Notes under the pieces: model-generated
The model's database searches: none
What the model saw: the letters and a program-made list of their open reading frames with translations, nothing else
Told to the model about the DNA's origin: nothing
NCBI GenBank assembly: GCA_937958995.1
Contig: CALGAP010000011.1
Location: forward strand, 421,277 to 485,276
Origin: an uncultured Chitinophagaceae bacterium
GTDB taxonomy: Bacteria > Bacteroidota > Bacteroidia > Chitinophagales > Chitinophagaceae
Direction of reading: 5' to 3'
Length of the DNA stretch: 64,000 nt
Position numbers and translations under genes: made by a program
Shown here: piece after piece, positions 1-7,995 of the stretch
Position numbering within the stretch: position 1 is the stretch's first letter
Layout: each line of letters begins with the position of its first letter

Positions 1-158
1 ACGAGGCCACCATGGAGGCACTCAAAGGACTGCACCCGATTGGCCGCCTGGGCGAAGCAGAAGAAGTGGCTGAACTGATCCTTTGGCTGGCATCGCAAAA
101 GTCTTCGTTTGTAACAGGTTCCTATTACGCCGTCGACGGCGGGTACCTGGTGCCATAG
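1..158 (+). CDS. SDR-family oxidoreductase, C-terminal fragment
   Basis: The reading frame enters from the left edge (first full codon at 3) and ends at TAG 156-158, leaving 51 residues. The fragment reads HPIGRLGEAEEVAEL, then SFVTGSYYAVDGGY. This is the conserved C-terminal end of classical short-chain dehydrogenases/reductases: the P-x-GR-x-G-x-x-EEV helix followed by the TG-x-x-x-x-VDGG strand. The NAD(P)-binding and catalytic Tyr-Lys parts lie outside the window, so the substrate cannot be inferred. It converges on the AraC-type gene with 13 nt between the stops. Confidence 0.85.
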   Translation, partial: EATMEALKGLHPIGRLGEAEEVAELILWLASQKSSFVTGSYYAVDGGYLVP

Positions 159-171
159 ATTAACGCAGTGA

Positions 172-1083
172 TCAGTTGAACGCCTGCCTGAACTCCAGGG
201 GCGAAAGACTGGTTTTCGTTTTGAACAATTTGCTGAAAGATTGCGGATGTTCAAAACCCAATTCATAAGCTATCTCACTTACAGTTAAGTCTGTGGTCGA
301 TAGCTTTTCTTTTGCTTTTTCAATAAGCTTGTTGTGGATATGCTGTTGTGTGCTTTGTCCCGTAAGCGATTTCAGCAAACCGCTCAGGTAGTTGGGCGAG
401 ACATTCAGCCGGGCGGCAATATGCTCCACCGTTGGCAAACCATTTGTTACTACCTGATCGCTGTTGAAATACTCCGTTAAGATTTCTTCCAGCCGGTTCA
501 GAATTTTATGATTCGTGATTTTGCGTGTGATAAACTGTCGCTGGTAAAAGCGTTCGGAATAATTCAGCAATGTTTCGATTTGTGAAATAATAATGCGCTG
601 GCTGAAGCGGTCGATGTTAGAGTGATACTCCTGCTGAATATTTTCAAAGATGCCACAGATAATCGCCTCTTCTTTGTCGGAAAGAAACAATGCTTCATTT
701 ACCGAGTAGTCGAAAAATTCATATTGCCTGATGCCTTTCGCCAGTGAAGTATTCCATAGGAAATCGGGATGCACGAGCAGCAGCCATCCCGATTGTTGCA
801 GATTTTCATCGCCGCGGGGTTCTACACTGAACAATTGCCCCGGCGCGATAAAAAACATCACGCCTTCATCAAAATCATATTCCTGCTGCCCATAACGCAT
901 CTTTCCGTTCTGAATGCGCTTCAGCGCAATGGAATAGTAATCCTGCAGCATGTGCTGGGTGTCGCCGCCCACAGGATAATTGATGGAAGACACATCCCCC
1001 ACGCTGATGAGCGGATGCCCGGGCTTTGGCAGTTCCCTGAAGCGGTGAAAATCTGCTATGGTTTTGAGGTGATGTATGTTCAT
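172..1083 (-). CDS. AraC-family transcriptional regulator
   Basis: A DNA-binding regulator of about 303 residues. The N-terminal two thirds resemble the cupin-like sensing domain of AraC proteins. The C-terminal ~100 residues form the paired helix-turn-helix: LPTVEHIAARLNVSPNYLSG is the first HTH, and the signature LTVSEIAYELGFEHPQSFSK-LFK is the second. The frame can be opened at 1098, but the ATG at 1083 is preferred because GGGGAG lies 7 nt upstream and the longer version adds only MGSKH. It lies 27 nt downstream of the NmrA-like gene on the same strand, so the two are probably cotranscribed and the regulator may control that gene. The effector is unknown. Confidence 0.88.
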   Translation of the reverse strand: MNIHHLKTIADFHRFRELPKPGHPLISVGDVSSINYPVGGDTQHMLQDYYSIALKRIQNGKMRYGQQEYDFDEGVMFFIAPGQLFSVEPRGDENLQQSGWLLLVHPDFLWNTSLAKGIRQYEFFDYSVNEALFLSDKEEAIICGIFENIQQEYHSNIDRFSQRIIISQIETLLNYSERFYQRQFITRKITNHKILNRLEEILTEYFNSDQVVTNGLPTVEHIAARLNVSPNYLSGLLKSLTGQSTQQHIHNKLIEKAKEKLSTTDLTVSEIAYELGFEHPQSFSKLFKTKTSLSPLEFRQAFN

Positions 1084-1110
1084 GTGCTTACTCCCCATTT
1101 TTGCCGCGGT

Positions 1111-2037
1111 TCAGGCTGATTGCAAGTTAGCTGAAATCTGGCTCCTGTATACGGCCGCAAATTCTTTTGCAAAATCGATGAACTTTACTTTTCCCGGTTC
1201 CGGCCGGTTGCTGTAATAATGTTCATACATGCTGCCATCTCCCTGTGCGATATGCATTTGCGTAAATCCCTTAGCAATATCTTCGTTCATGCCCTCGGCC
1301 AGCATGCCGTTCAGAAATTCTTCGTCAGAAACCACCAGCCATTTTAAACCAGGCTTACCGATTGCATTACCCAATATGGCAGCAATTTCATTCGGTGAAA
1401 TTTCATCACTCGCTACATAGCGGAAGGTCTTGCCATCGAATGGCTTCTCCATTTCTTCTGCTATTACATCGGCTATATCCAGCGGCGATACCCAGGGTTC
1501 TTTCTGATCACCTCCGTGATTGAATATGAAAGCGCCGTTGTTAATCAGCATATGCATCGAGCGATAGAGATTGGTGTAAAAACCAACCGGGCGGATAAAT
1601 TTTACAGATACATCATCGGGTAAGAGCCGCAACATCTGTTCTGCATAGAAGTGCATAGCCAGGATACCCACGCCTTCGTTGGTATGCGCGCCGATGCTGC
1701 TGAGATGCACCGCTTTTTTCACCTTCGACGCCTCGATGGCCTGCCTGTAGTTGGAGGCAATCTCCGTGTAGGTTTTGGTGATATCAAAAGTCGGTTCGAA
1801 GAAATTGCGCAGATCCACGGCCTCCATCAGGTACACGATATCCGCGCCTTTGAAGGCCTGGGTAAGAAACTCAACGTCGTGTATGCTTCCGATAGCAGCC
1901 CCGGCACCAAGCGAAGCTATTTCCTGGCTTCTTTCAGGGTTACTGCTGATAACGGTGACTGAATGATTTCTGGCAACCAATTTCCGCGTGAGCGGTCTTC
2001 CTACATTGCCCAGGGAACCTGTTAATACGATTTTCAT
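1111..2037 (-). CDS. NmrA-like NAD(P)-binding protein (atypical SDR)
   Basis: The protein starts MKIVLTGSLGNVGRPLTRKL, a Rossmann beta-alpha-beta with a GxxGxxG-type dinucleotide loop, and continues as an NmrA/atypical SDR fold of about 308 residues. The frame extends to 2067, but ATG 2037 is chosen because the Rossmann strand normally begins within the first residues. There is no classical YxxxK catalytic pair that I can assign with confidence, so it may be a quinone or flavin reductase-like enzyme or a redox-sensing NAD(P) binder. It forms a likely operon with the downstream AraC gene. A second, unrelated-looking NmrA-type gene lies at 9185-9961. Confidence 0.85.
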   Translation of the reverse strand: MKIVLTGSLGNVGRPLTRKLVARNHSVTVISSNPERSQEIASLGAGAAIGSIHDVEFLTQAFKGADIVYLMEAVDLRNFFEPTFDITKTYTEIASNYRQAIEASKVKKAVHLSSIGAHTNEGVGILAMHFYAEQMLRLLPDDVSVKFIRPVGFYTNLYRSMHMLINNGAFIFNHGGDQKEPWVSPLDIADVIAEEMEKPFDGKTFRYVASDEISPNEIAAILGNAIGKPGLKWLVVSDEEFLNGMLAEGMNEDIAKGFTQMHIAQGDGSMYEHYYSNRPEPGKVKFIDFAKEFAAVYRSQISANLQSA

Positions 2038-2292
2038 ATCAAGTTTGTTTCCTGCAAAAATGAGCATGCCCGCCAGGCTTTATATAACCGAATCTATGGT
2101 TCTTGTAGCCATTTTCACTCACCCTTTACTAGCGTTTTTATTATTTGCTACGGCCAATTGACCCGCATGCGGCACCTGTTATTTTGCAATTTTAACCGCT
2201 ACATCACCCTCACCGGGATGATAAAGAGTTTTAGTCGCATAACACCTCCTTAAATGTCGCAGTGCCACCGCTTCCACCGGCGCGAAGCCATT

Positions 2293-2300
2293 TAGCTTTG
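2293..2300 (+). promoter_or_regulatory. -7 element TAGCTTTG upstream of the RibD-C-type reductase
   Basis: TAGCTTTG is an exact match to the Bacteroidota -7 consensus TAnnTTTG, 19 nt before the ATG at 2320. No TTTG/TTG was found at the -33 spacing. It predicts a short leader of roughly 10-15 nt. Confidence 0.5.
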
Positions 2301-2319
2301 TGCAAACAAATCATATATC

Positions 2320-2994
2320 ATGAGAAAGATAATCGTAGTCTCCTTCCTCACCATGGATGGTGTATTGCAGGCGCCGGGCGGACCAGAAGAGGATCGTACA
2401 GGCGGGTTTAAATGGGGCGGCTGGCAGTTTAACTATGGAGATGATGAAGTGAATAAAGAACTGGGTAAAATTTTTGTAAACGAATTTGACTTGCTGCTCG
2501 GCAGGCGCACCTATGAAATATTTGCTGCCTACTGGCCATATATGGATGATGAGATCGGCAGGAAATTCAACAGCATCAACAAGTACGTAGTGGCTACCAC
2601 GCCCATCGATACATCGTGGCACAAAACCATCCTGATCAATAAAGATGTGGTGAATGAATTGAAAAAACTGAAAGCACAGGATGGTCCCGACCTGCTGGTA
2701 CACGGCAGCAGCGTGCTGATACAAACGTTGCTGGCTAACCGCTTGGTAGATATACTCCATACCTGGACCTACCCTATTACCCTCGGAAAAGGCAAAAAGC
2801 TATTCCAGGACGGCACGCAGCCGCAGGAATGGAGAATAACCGAAGGTATGGTTTCCCCTTCTGGCGTAGTGGTAGCTAAGTATGAACAGGGAGGCGATGT
2901 GAGACCGGGTTCTTACGCTGGCGACCAACCCAGCAAAGCAGAACTCGCCCGGAGAAAAAAATGGTTAGCCGAAGAACAAGGCAAAAAAATATAG
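2320..2994 (+). CDS. dihydrofolate reductase family protein (RibD C-terminal domain)
   Basis: This 224-residue protein carries the RibD-C/DHFR-like fold. It has an N-terminal strand followed by SFLTMDGVLQAPGGPEED, the motif LLLGRRTYEIFAAYW, and a later DLLVHGSSVLIQTLLANRLVD segment, which is typical of YyaP/YwjB-type reductases common in Bacteroidota. The residues are those that bind NADPH in the family. The physiological substrate is unknown and it is not expected to be the essential FolA. The last ~35 residues (from about 190) are charged and extend beyond the usual domain. The gene stands alone, divergent from the NmrA-like gene. Confidence 0.88.
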   Translation: MRKIIVVSFLTMDGVLQAPGGPEEDRTGGFKWGGWQFNYGDDEVNKELGKIFVNEFDLLLGRRTYEIFAAYWPYMDDEIGRKFNSINKYVVATTPIDTSWHKTILINKDVVNELKKLKAQDGPDLLVHGSSVLIQTLLANRLVDILHTWTYPITLGKGKKLFQDGTQPQEWRITEGMVSPSGVVVAKYEQGGDVRPGSYAGDQPSKAELARRKKWLAEEQGKKI

Positions 2995-3087
2995 GCAACT
3001 TTATCCCGTGCCCGGGCTGTTTTATTGAAAAAAAATAATACATTCGATTGTCAACTTAAAGCACCCGGGCCTGGTAAAGTTGTACTG

Positions 3088-3483
3088 ATGGCTGTAATCA
3101 AAACCTTACTGCTTATTGACGACGACGAAGATGACCGTGAGGTATTTTGTTCTATAGTAGCTGAAGCTTACCCTCAAATCTCATTATCCGTCGCTACCAA
3201 TGGACGGCAGGCGCTGCGCGACCTGCAAGACGCACCCCAACCGCCCGACCTTATATTCCTGGACCTGAACATGCCCCTGATGAATGGCCGCCAGTTTATG
3301 GAAGCGCTCAAAAACGATGAACGGCTCAGGCAGATACCAGTGGTGATTCTTACTACCAGTTCCGACAGTAAAACCATAACCGATCTCAAAGCCCTTGGTG
3401 CAAAGGATTTTATAACAAAACCGGATAAGTATTCAGCATGGGAGAAATTGCTGAATGAATTTTTCATAAACCCATCGCTGTGA
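3088..3483 (+). CDS. single-domain response regulator (Rcp1-like)
   Basis: A stand-alone receiver domain of 131 residues with no output domain. The acidic cluster LLIDDDEDD is at residues 8-16, the phosphoacceptor is Asp59 in FLDLNMP, the switch Thr is in VVILTTSS, and the Lys is in FITKPDK. ATG 3088 is chosen; the frame opens earlier at a TTG (3025), but that would add residues unlike any receiver domain. Its stop overlaps the GTG of the following kinase by 4 nt, which implies translational coupling. It probably accepts phosphate from that kinase and signals by protein-protein contact. Confidence 0.88.
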   Translation: MAVIKTLLLIDDDEDDREVFCSIVAEAYPQISLSVATNGRQALRDLQDAPQPPDLIFLDLNMPLMNGRQFMEALKNDERLRQIPVVILTTSSDSKTITDLKALGAKDFITKPDKYSAWEKLLNEFFINPSL

Positions 3484-5183
3484 GTATGAATCAACTTGTA
3501 TCGGTCAGAAATTATGCGTTTTTGGAAGGTGGTGGTGAAATGGGTGAGCTCACAAGAAAATTCGACTGGTCAGAAACTCCGCTGGGTCCTGTTGACGAAT
3601 GGCCGCAATCCCTAAAAACCACCCTCGGCATCGTATTGCACTCAGGCTTCCCCATGTTTCTGTGGTGGGGCGAAGAGCTGATACAGTTTTATAATGATGC
3701 TTACCGTCCCAGCCTGGGCGATAACGGCAAGCATCCTAAAGCACTCGGACAGCGCGGCATCGAATGCTGGCCCGAGATATGGCATATCATTTACCCACTC
3801 ATATTGCAGGTAAAAACTACCGGCGAATCATTTTTCCTGGAAGACCAACTGATACCTATCTACCGAAATGGTAAGCTGGAGGATGTGTATTGGACTTTCA
3901 GCTATAGCGCCGTATACGGAGAAGGAGGTGAGATAGCCGGCGTGCTGGTGGTTTGCCACGAAACTACCCGCAAAGTGGAAACACACCGCCGCCTTGAAGA
4001 GACCAAGCTGAAACTGGAGCAAAGCGAGACCAATTTCCGACAGATGGTGAAACAGGCGCCCGTAGCCATGTGCATCCTGCTCGGTGCCGATCACCGCGTG
4101 GAGATCGTGAACGACCTGATGCTCGAAGTATGGGGTAAAACCGCCGAAGCCGTGCTGAACAAACCTGTTTTTGTAAGCGTGCCCGAAGCCAGGCACCAGG
4201 GATTGGAAAGCATGCTGGACAGCGTGTACGCAACAGGCGTACCGGTTGTGGCCAACGAGCGGCCCGTGAATCTCGAGCGCAATGGCAGGATGGAGACGGT
4301 TTTCCTGAATTTCGTGTATGAACCCTACCGAGATGCTACGGGCAAAATATTGGGCGTACTGGCCATCACAATCGATGTTACACCGCAGGTATTGGCGCGG
4401 CAAAAGATCGAGGAGATTGTAAGAGAAAGAACGGCCAGTCTTGAACAGAAAAATGCCGAGCTCTCGCAGTTTGCCTATATCACTTCACACGATCTGCAGG
4501 AGCCCGCGCGAAAGATAAGCACCTTCATCGAAGCGCTGGAACGATCGCTTGGGCAAAATATTGATGCGCGCAGCAAAGAGTATACCCAGAAAATAGACCG
4601 CTCTTCGGCTCGCATGCTCACGCTGATCCGCGACGTGCTGAATTTTTCGCAGCTCACCGCTCACCAGGAAAAGTTGGAACCTGTTGACCTCAACACCATA
4701 CTGAGCGATGTGATGGCCGATTTTGAATTATTGATCGAACAAAAAAAATGCACCATCCACCTGGCTGGTGCATTGCCCACCATACATGCGTTACCCGTGC
4801 AGATGAGCCAATTGTTCAGCAACCTCATATCCAATGCCCTCAAATTTTGCCGGCAGGAAGTAGCGCCCGTTATCAGGATTGAACCCTGCAGCGTGCAGCC
4901 ATCCGATATCGAAACTTACCAGCTAAAGCCGGGAAGAGAATATATAAAGATCCAATTCTCCGATAATGGCATTGGTTTTTCGCAGGAAAACGCTTCGCAG
5001 ATCTTCAACATTTTCCAAAGACTTCATGGCAAGTCGGAATATGCGGGCACAGGTATAGGCCTGGCCATCTGCAAAAAGATCATCGAAAATCACGAAGGCC
5101 AGATTGTAGCGAGCTCCGTGCCGGGGCAGGGTTCTACGTTTACAATCATTTTACCGGTGCATTACCTTTCTCCTACCCAGTGA
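3480..5183 (+). CDS. PAS-domain sensor histidine kinase
   Basis: A soluble hybrid-less kinase of 567 residues; no transmembrane segment is evident. There are two PAS-like regions (about 20-165 and 180-310), a short linker helix, then HisKA with the H-box FAYITSHDLQEPARK (phosphoacceptor His337), a form typical of phytochrome-like kinases. A HATPase_c domain follows, with the N-box NLISNALKF, G1 DNGIGFSQEN and G2 GTGIGLAICKKI. The start is GTG 3480 (or ATG 3486), overlapping the receiver gene stop. The 3' end overlaps the convergent aldo/keto reductase by 22 nt. The signal sensed is unknown; PAS domains suggest a cytoplasmic light, redox or ligand cue. Confidence 0.88.
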   Translation: MSMNQLVSVRNYAFLEGGGEMGELTRKFDWSETPLGPVDEWPQSLKTTLGIVLHSGFPMFLWWGEELIQFYNDAYRPSLGDNGKHPKALGQRGIECWPEIWHIIYPLILQVKTTGESFFLEDQLIPIYRNGKLEDVYWTFSYSAVYGEGGEIAGVLVVCHETTRKVETHRRLEETKLKLEQSETNFRQMVKQAPVAMCILLGADHRVEIVNDLMLEVWGKTAEAVLNKPVFVSVPEARHQGLESMLDSVYATGVPVVANERPVNLERNGRMETVFLNFVYEPYRDATGKILGVLAITIDVTPQVLARQKIEEIVRERTASLEQKNAELSQFAYITSHDLQEPARKISTFIEALERSLGQNIDARSKEYTQKIDRSSARMLTLIRDVLNFSQLTAHQEKLEPVDLNTILSDVMADFELLIEQKKCTIHLAGALPTIHALPVQMSQLFSNLISNALKFCRQEVAPVIRIEPCSVQPSDIETYQLKPGREYIKIQFSDNGIGFSQENASQIFNIFQRLHGKSEYAGTGIGLAICKKIIENHEGQIVASSVPGQGSTFTIILPVHYLSPTQ

Positions 5184-6160
5184 GGGTAAATGAGCGGAAT
5201 GGCGCTGACCTTGTCAAGCTTTTCAATTTGTTCAGGCGATAGACTCCACCCCACCGCGCCGATATTGTCTATTAATTGCCGCTCATTGCGCGCGCCAATC
5301 ACGATATTGGATACCGTTGGTTTATGCAGCAGCCAGTTGATGGCCACCTGCGGAATACTCTTGCCCGTTTCAGCAGCGATCTCTTCCAGGCAATCTACCA
5401 CGTCGCATAAATAGTCATCCGGCACCATTGGTCCGCCTTCGCCGCCACCGGATTGTATGCGGCCTTCTCCCGCAATTCCGTTTCGCCTGATTTTTCCCGT
5501 TAGCCTTCCCCAACCCAGCGGGCTCCATACCATTAATCCTACGCGCTGGTCTTGCAGCAGGGGCATCAACTCCTGTTCATAATCTCTGCCGATGAGCGAG
5601 TAATATCCCTGGTACACGATATACTTTTCCCAACTGTTTCTTTCTGAAATGGACAATGATTTCATCAGCTGCCAGGCGGTAAAATTGGAAGCTCCGATAT
5701 AGCGCACTTTTCCGCTTTTCACCATCGTATCGAGAGTGGATAAAGTTTCTTCCATTGGCGTCTTGGCATCAAATCCGTGCATAAAATAGAGATCGATATA
5801 GTCTGTCTCCAGCCGGCGCAGACTCTCATCCAATGCTTTCATTAAATGATAGCGCGAAGAGCCTTTGTCGTTCACGTCATCTCCCATACTGAAGGTGCCT
5901 TTGGTGGCAATTATGGTTTTGTGGCGACGGCCTTTTACGGCCTTGCCTAATACGGATTCTGCATCACCCAGAGAATATACATTGGCTGTGTCGAAAAAAT
6001 TAATGCCGTAATCCAGGCAGATATCCACCACCCGCGATGCTTCGGCTACGCCTGTATTGCCCCATTTTTTAAAATCTTCTGTTGTGCCTGCAAAGGTGGC
6101 GGTGCCCAGGCTGAGAACTGGCACCCGCAATCCGCTGTTTCCAAGATTCCTGTATTCCAT
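5162..6160 (-). CDS. aldo/keto reductase
   Basis: An NAD(P)H-dependent (beta/alpha)8 oxidoreductase of 332 residues, the usual family length. The AKR tetrad can be seen: Asp and Tyr in FFDTANVYSLGDAE, Lys in IATKG, and His in DLYFMHGFDA. The phosphate-binding end NIVIGARNERQLIDNI is also present. It resembles the YajO/general stress-type AKRs, but the substrate is unknown. It lies downstream of a Crp/Fnr-family gene on the same strand, with a CRP-type palindrome 81 nt upstream of its ATG. This suggests it is a target of that regulator. Confidence 0.9.
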   Translation of the reverse strand: MEYRNLGNSGLRVPVLSLGTATFAGTTEDFKKWGNTGVAEASRVVDICLDYGINFFDTANVYSLGDAESVLGKAVKGRRHKTIIATKGTFSMGDDVNDKGSSRYHLMKALDESLRRLETDYIDLYFMHGFDAKTPMEETLSTLDTMVKSGKVRYIGASNFTAWQLMKSLSISERNSWEKYIVYQGYYSLIGRDYEQELMPLLQDQRVGLMVWSPLGWGRLTGKIRRNGIAGEGRIQSGGGEGGPMVPDDYLCDVVDCLEEIAAETGKSIPQVAINWLLHKPTVSNIVIGARNERQLIDNIGAVGWSLSPEQIEKLDKVSAIPLIYPHWVGER

Positions 6161-6241
6161 GGCTATACTGTTTTAGTAAATAATCATGGCAAATCTCAGC
6201 TGCGGCGGCAAGACAAAAAATGACAAAGCGCACAAAAAAAA

Positions 6242-6257
6242 TGTGACAATTATCACA
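6242..6257. promoter_or_regulatory. CRP/FNR-type operator TGTGA-N6-TCACA
   Basis: The 16-bp site TGTGACAATTATCACA has two perfect TGTGA half-sites separated by 6 bp. It lies between the Crp/Fnr-family stop (6258) and the aldo/keto reductase ATG (6160). The neighbouring regulator has SRETLSR in its recognition helix, matching the Arg/Glu/Arg pattern with which E. coli CRP (SRETVGR) contacts TGTGA. A local regulator-operator pair is inferred. Confidence 0.6.
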
Positions 6258-6824
6258 CTACTGCAACAGCAGTCGGCTCAGCGTTTCGCGCGACACGCCG
6301 AGGTAGGATGCGATCAGTTTTTTTGGCACACGTTGAATCAGACCGGGATTTTTGGTGACCAGTTCGTGGTAACGGTCAGCGGCACTGCTGGTAATAAAAC
6401 ATTGTATGCGACGTTGCAGATGAATGGTTTGCTCAATCGCCTTTCGCCGGAAAAAGTATTGCATCTTATCCAACTGCGAACAAAGCTTTTCAAAATTATC
6501 CAGGCTGATGGCCAGCGTGTCGCAATCTTCGAGACAACAAATATTAATGGTGGCTTTTTGCTGGAGATGAAAAGCCTGCAAATCCGTGATCCAGTTATTA
6601 TCCATGCTTAGCTCCAGGATGTGTTCGCGGCCATCATCTTCCACCACAAACGATTTGGTCAACCCACGCTCCAGGAAATACAGGTACGGCACACTATTTT
6701 CTTCCTGCGCTATAAACTGGTGCTTGCGAAATTTTTTTTCAGTGAAAGCAGCAAGCACCAACTCAAATTCGGGATCGGTCAATGAAATGATGGATTCGAT
6801 CTGTGATCTTAATGACTGGCTCAT
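6258..6824 (-). CDS. Crp/Fnr-family transcriptional regulator
   Basis: A 188-residue protein with an N-terminal cyclic-nucleotide-binding-type beta roll (about 20-115) and a short C-terminal winged HTH (about 140-188) ending KLIASYLGVSRETLSRLLLQ. It has no FNR-type cysteine cluster and lacks a clear cAMP-binding RS pair, as is usual for the short Crp-like proteins of Bacteroidota, so the ligand is unknown. The HTH stops right after the recognition helix, making this a minimal form. The operator at 6242-6257 lies immediately beyond its stop codon and upstream of the aldo/keto reductase. Confidence 0.9.
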   Translation of the reverse strand: MSQSLRSQIESIISLTDPEFELVLAAFTEKKFRKHQFIAQEENSVPYLYFLERGLTKSFVVEDDGREHILELSMDNNWITDLQAFHLQQKATINICCLEDCDTLAISLDNFEKLCSQLDKMQYFFRRKAIEQTIHLQRRIQCFITSSAADRYHELVTKNPGLIQRVPKKLIASYLGVSRETLSRLLLQ

Positions 6825-6867
6825 GCAGGGGATAACAGTCGGGGCGGGGAATTGTTTGGCCTGATTG

Positions 6868-7407
6868 CTATTTTACAGACAGTTCGCCCAACACGCTGCG
6901 AAGATGCTCCAGCAGATGATAGTCACTCCAGTGGTCTTCGTATTTTATTCCGTTGATAAAAAAGGTGGGAGTCCTGTTTACACCGCTTCTCAAACCGCTT
7001 TCAAAATCCTTACTTACTTTAGCCATCAGCACCTGGTCCTGCATATCCGTTTTGAAACGATCGGGGTCGAGGCCGAGAATCACTCCGAATTGAATAAACT
7101 TATCAGCGTCAAGTGATCGTTGGTTTTCAAAAATGATATCGTGCATTTCCCAGAACCTGTTTTGCCTGGCAGCGGCTTCAGTAGCCAGGGCCGCCGGGAA
7201 AGCATTGGGGTGAATTTTACGGAGCGGAAAATTCCTGAATACAAATTTCAGGTCGCTGCCCAGTATTTTCTGTATATTTTTTACTATGGGGTATGCGCGG
7301 CCGCAATAGGGACATTCATAGTCGCCAAATTCTACCAGCTCTATCAACGCCGCCGGGTTTCCGTAGCTATTATCAATAATGCTAACGGGTGGAATTAGTT
7401 GTGTCAT
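6868..7407 (-). CDS. DsbA-like thioredoxin-fold protein (CPYC)
   Basis: A 179-residue thioredoxin-fold protein of the DsbA/Thioredoxin_4 type with the redox motif Cys32-Pro-Tyr-Cys35 in EFGDYECPYCGRAYP and the cis-Pro segment RTPTFFING. There is no signal peptide, so it should act in the cytoplasm, unlike periplasmic DsbA. It overlaps the upstream peroxiredoxin gene by 4 nt, which indicates translational coupling. A role in reducing that peroxiredoxin or in disulfide/isomerase chemistry is inferred. Confidence 0.88.
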   Translation of the reverse strand: MTQLIPPVSIIDNSYGNPAALIELVEFGDYECPYCGRAYPIVKNIQKILGSDLKFVFRNFPLRKIHPNAFPAALATEAAARQNRFWEMHDIIFENQRSLDADKFIQFGVILGLDPDRFKTDMQDQVLMAKVSKDFESGLRSGVNRTPTFFINGIKYEDHWSDYHLLEHLRSVLGELSVK

Positions 7408-7880
7408 TGTATTACCATTTTTAAATTATCAATTTCTTCTAACGCGTTCAGTATTCCGTCCGCGCCGGGATTTATTCCTACCGGCGAGAGATAACTCCAG
7501 CGAATCACGCTGTTTTCATCAATAACGTACAACGCGCGTTTACTTTCGCCTGTGCCCGCATCGTACACCTGATACAATCTTGCCACTTCACCTTTTGGTT
7601 CGAAGTCGGACAATAAGGGAAAATGGAAATGACGGTCTTCAATAAATGCGAGGTGACTCCATTTACTGTCAACAGACACTCCCACAACCATTGCATTGTG
7701 TCGTGCAAAATATTTCCCCATCTCATTGTACAGGCTCATCTGGTCGCCGCACACCGGGCTCCAGTCGGCCGGGTAAAATGCCAGTACCACTTTTTTTCCT
7801 TTCAGTTCACTGAGCCTGAGCTTTTGATCCGGTGTTGAAAAAAGTTCAAAATCGGGTGCCAATATTCCAATCGGTAACAT
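7404..7880 (-). CDS. peroxiredoxin (AhpC/TSA family), apparently 1-Cys
   Basis: A 158-residue peroxiredoxin of the AhpC-TSA/redoxin fold. The active-site loop is AFYPADWSPVCGDQ with peroxidatic Cys44, and the usual Thr is replaced by Ser (SPVC). Cys44 is the only cysteine I find, so there is no resolving cysteine and an external thiol partner is needed. It is the first gene of a two-gene unit with the CXXC DsbA-like protein, which is the obvious candidate partner. The predicted function is reduction of H2O2 or organic peroxides in the cytoplasm. Confidence 0.9.
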   Translation of the reverse strand: MLPIGILAPDFELFSTPDQKLRLSELKGKKVVLAFYPADWSPVCGDQMSLYNEMGKYFARHNAMVVGVSVDSKWSHLAFIEDRHFHFPLLSDFEPKGEVARLYQVYDAGTGESKRALYVIDENSVIRWSYLSPVGINPGADGILNALEEIDNLKMVIQ

Positions 7881-7916
7881 ATCAGTTGAATTATTTTTTT
7901 ACAATAAGTTTTAAAC

Positions 7917-7944
7917 GAATGCCTTTGATGATACAAAGGCATTC
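7917..7944 (-). terminator. stem-loop downstream of the alpha/beta hydrolase
   Basis: A perfect 11-bp inverted repeat, GAATGCCTTTG / CAAAGGCATTC, with a 6-nt loop. It lies between the hydrolase stop (7996) and the peroxiredoxin ATG (7880). The minus-strand tail after the stem is only moderately T-rich (GTTTAAAAC), so it is a weak intrinsic terminator or an mRNA end-stabilising hairpin. Confidence 0.5.
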
Positions 7945-7995
7945 ATAGGCCAAAACATCCTGTCTTCTTTTTTAATCCTTTATAACGGCCTCAAA

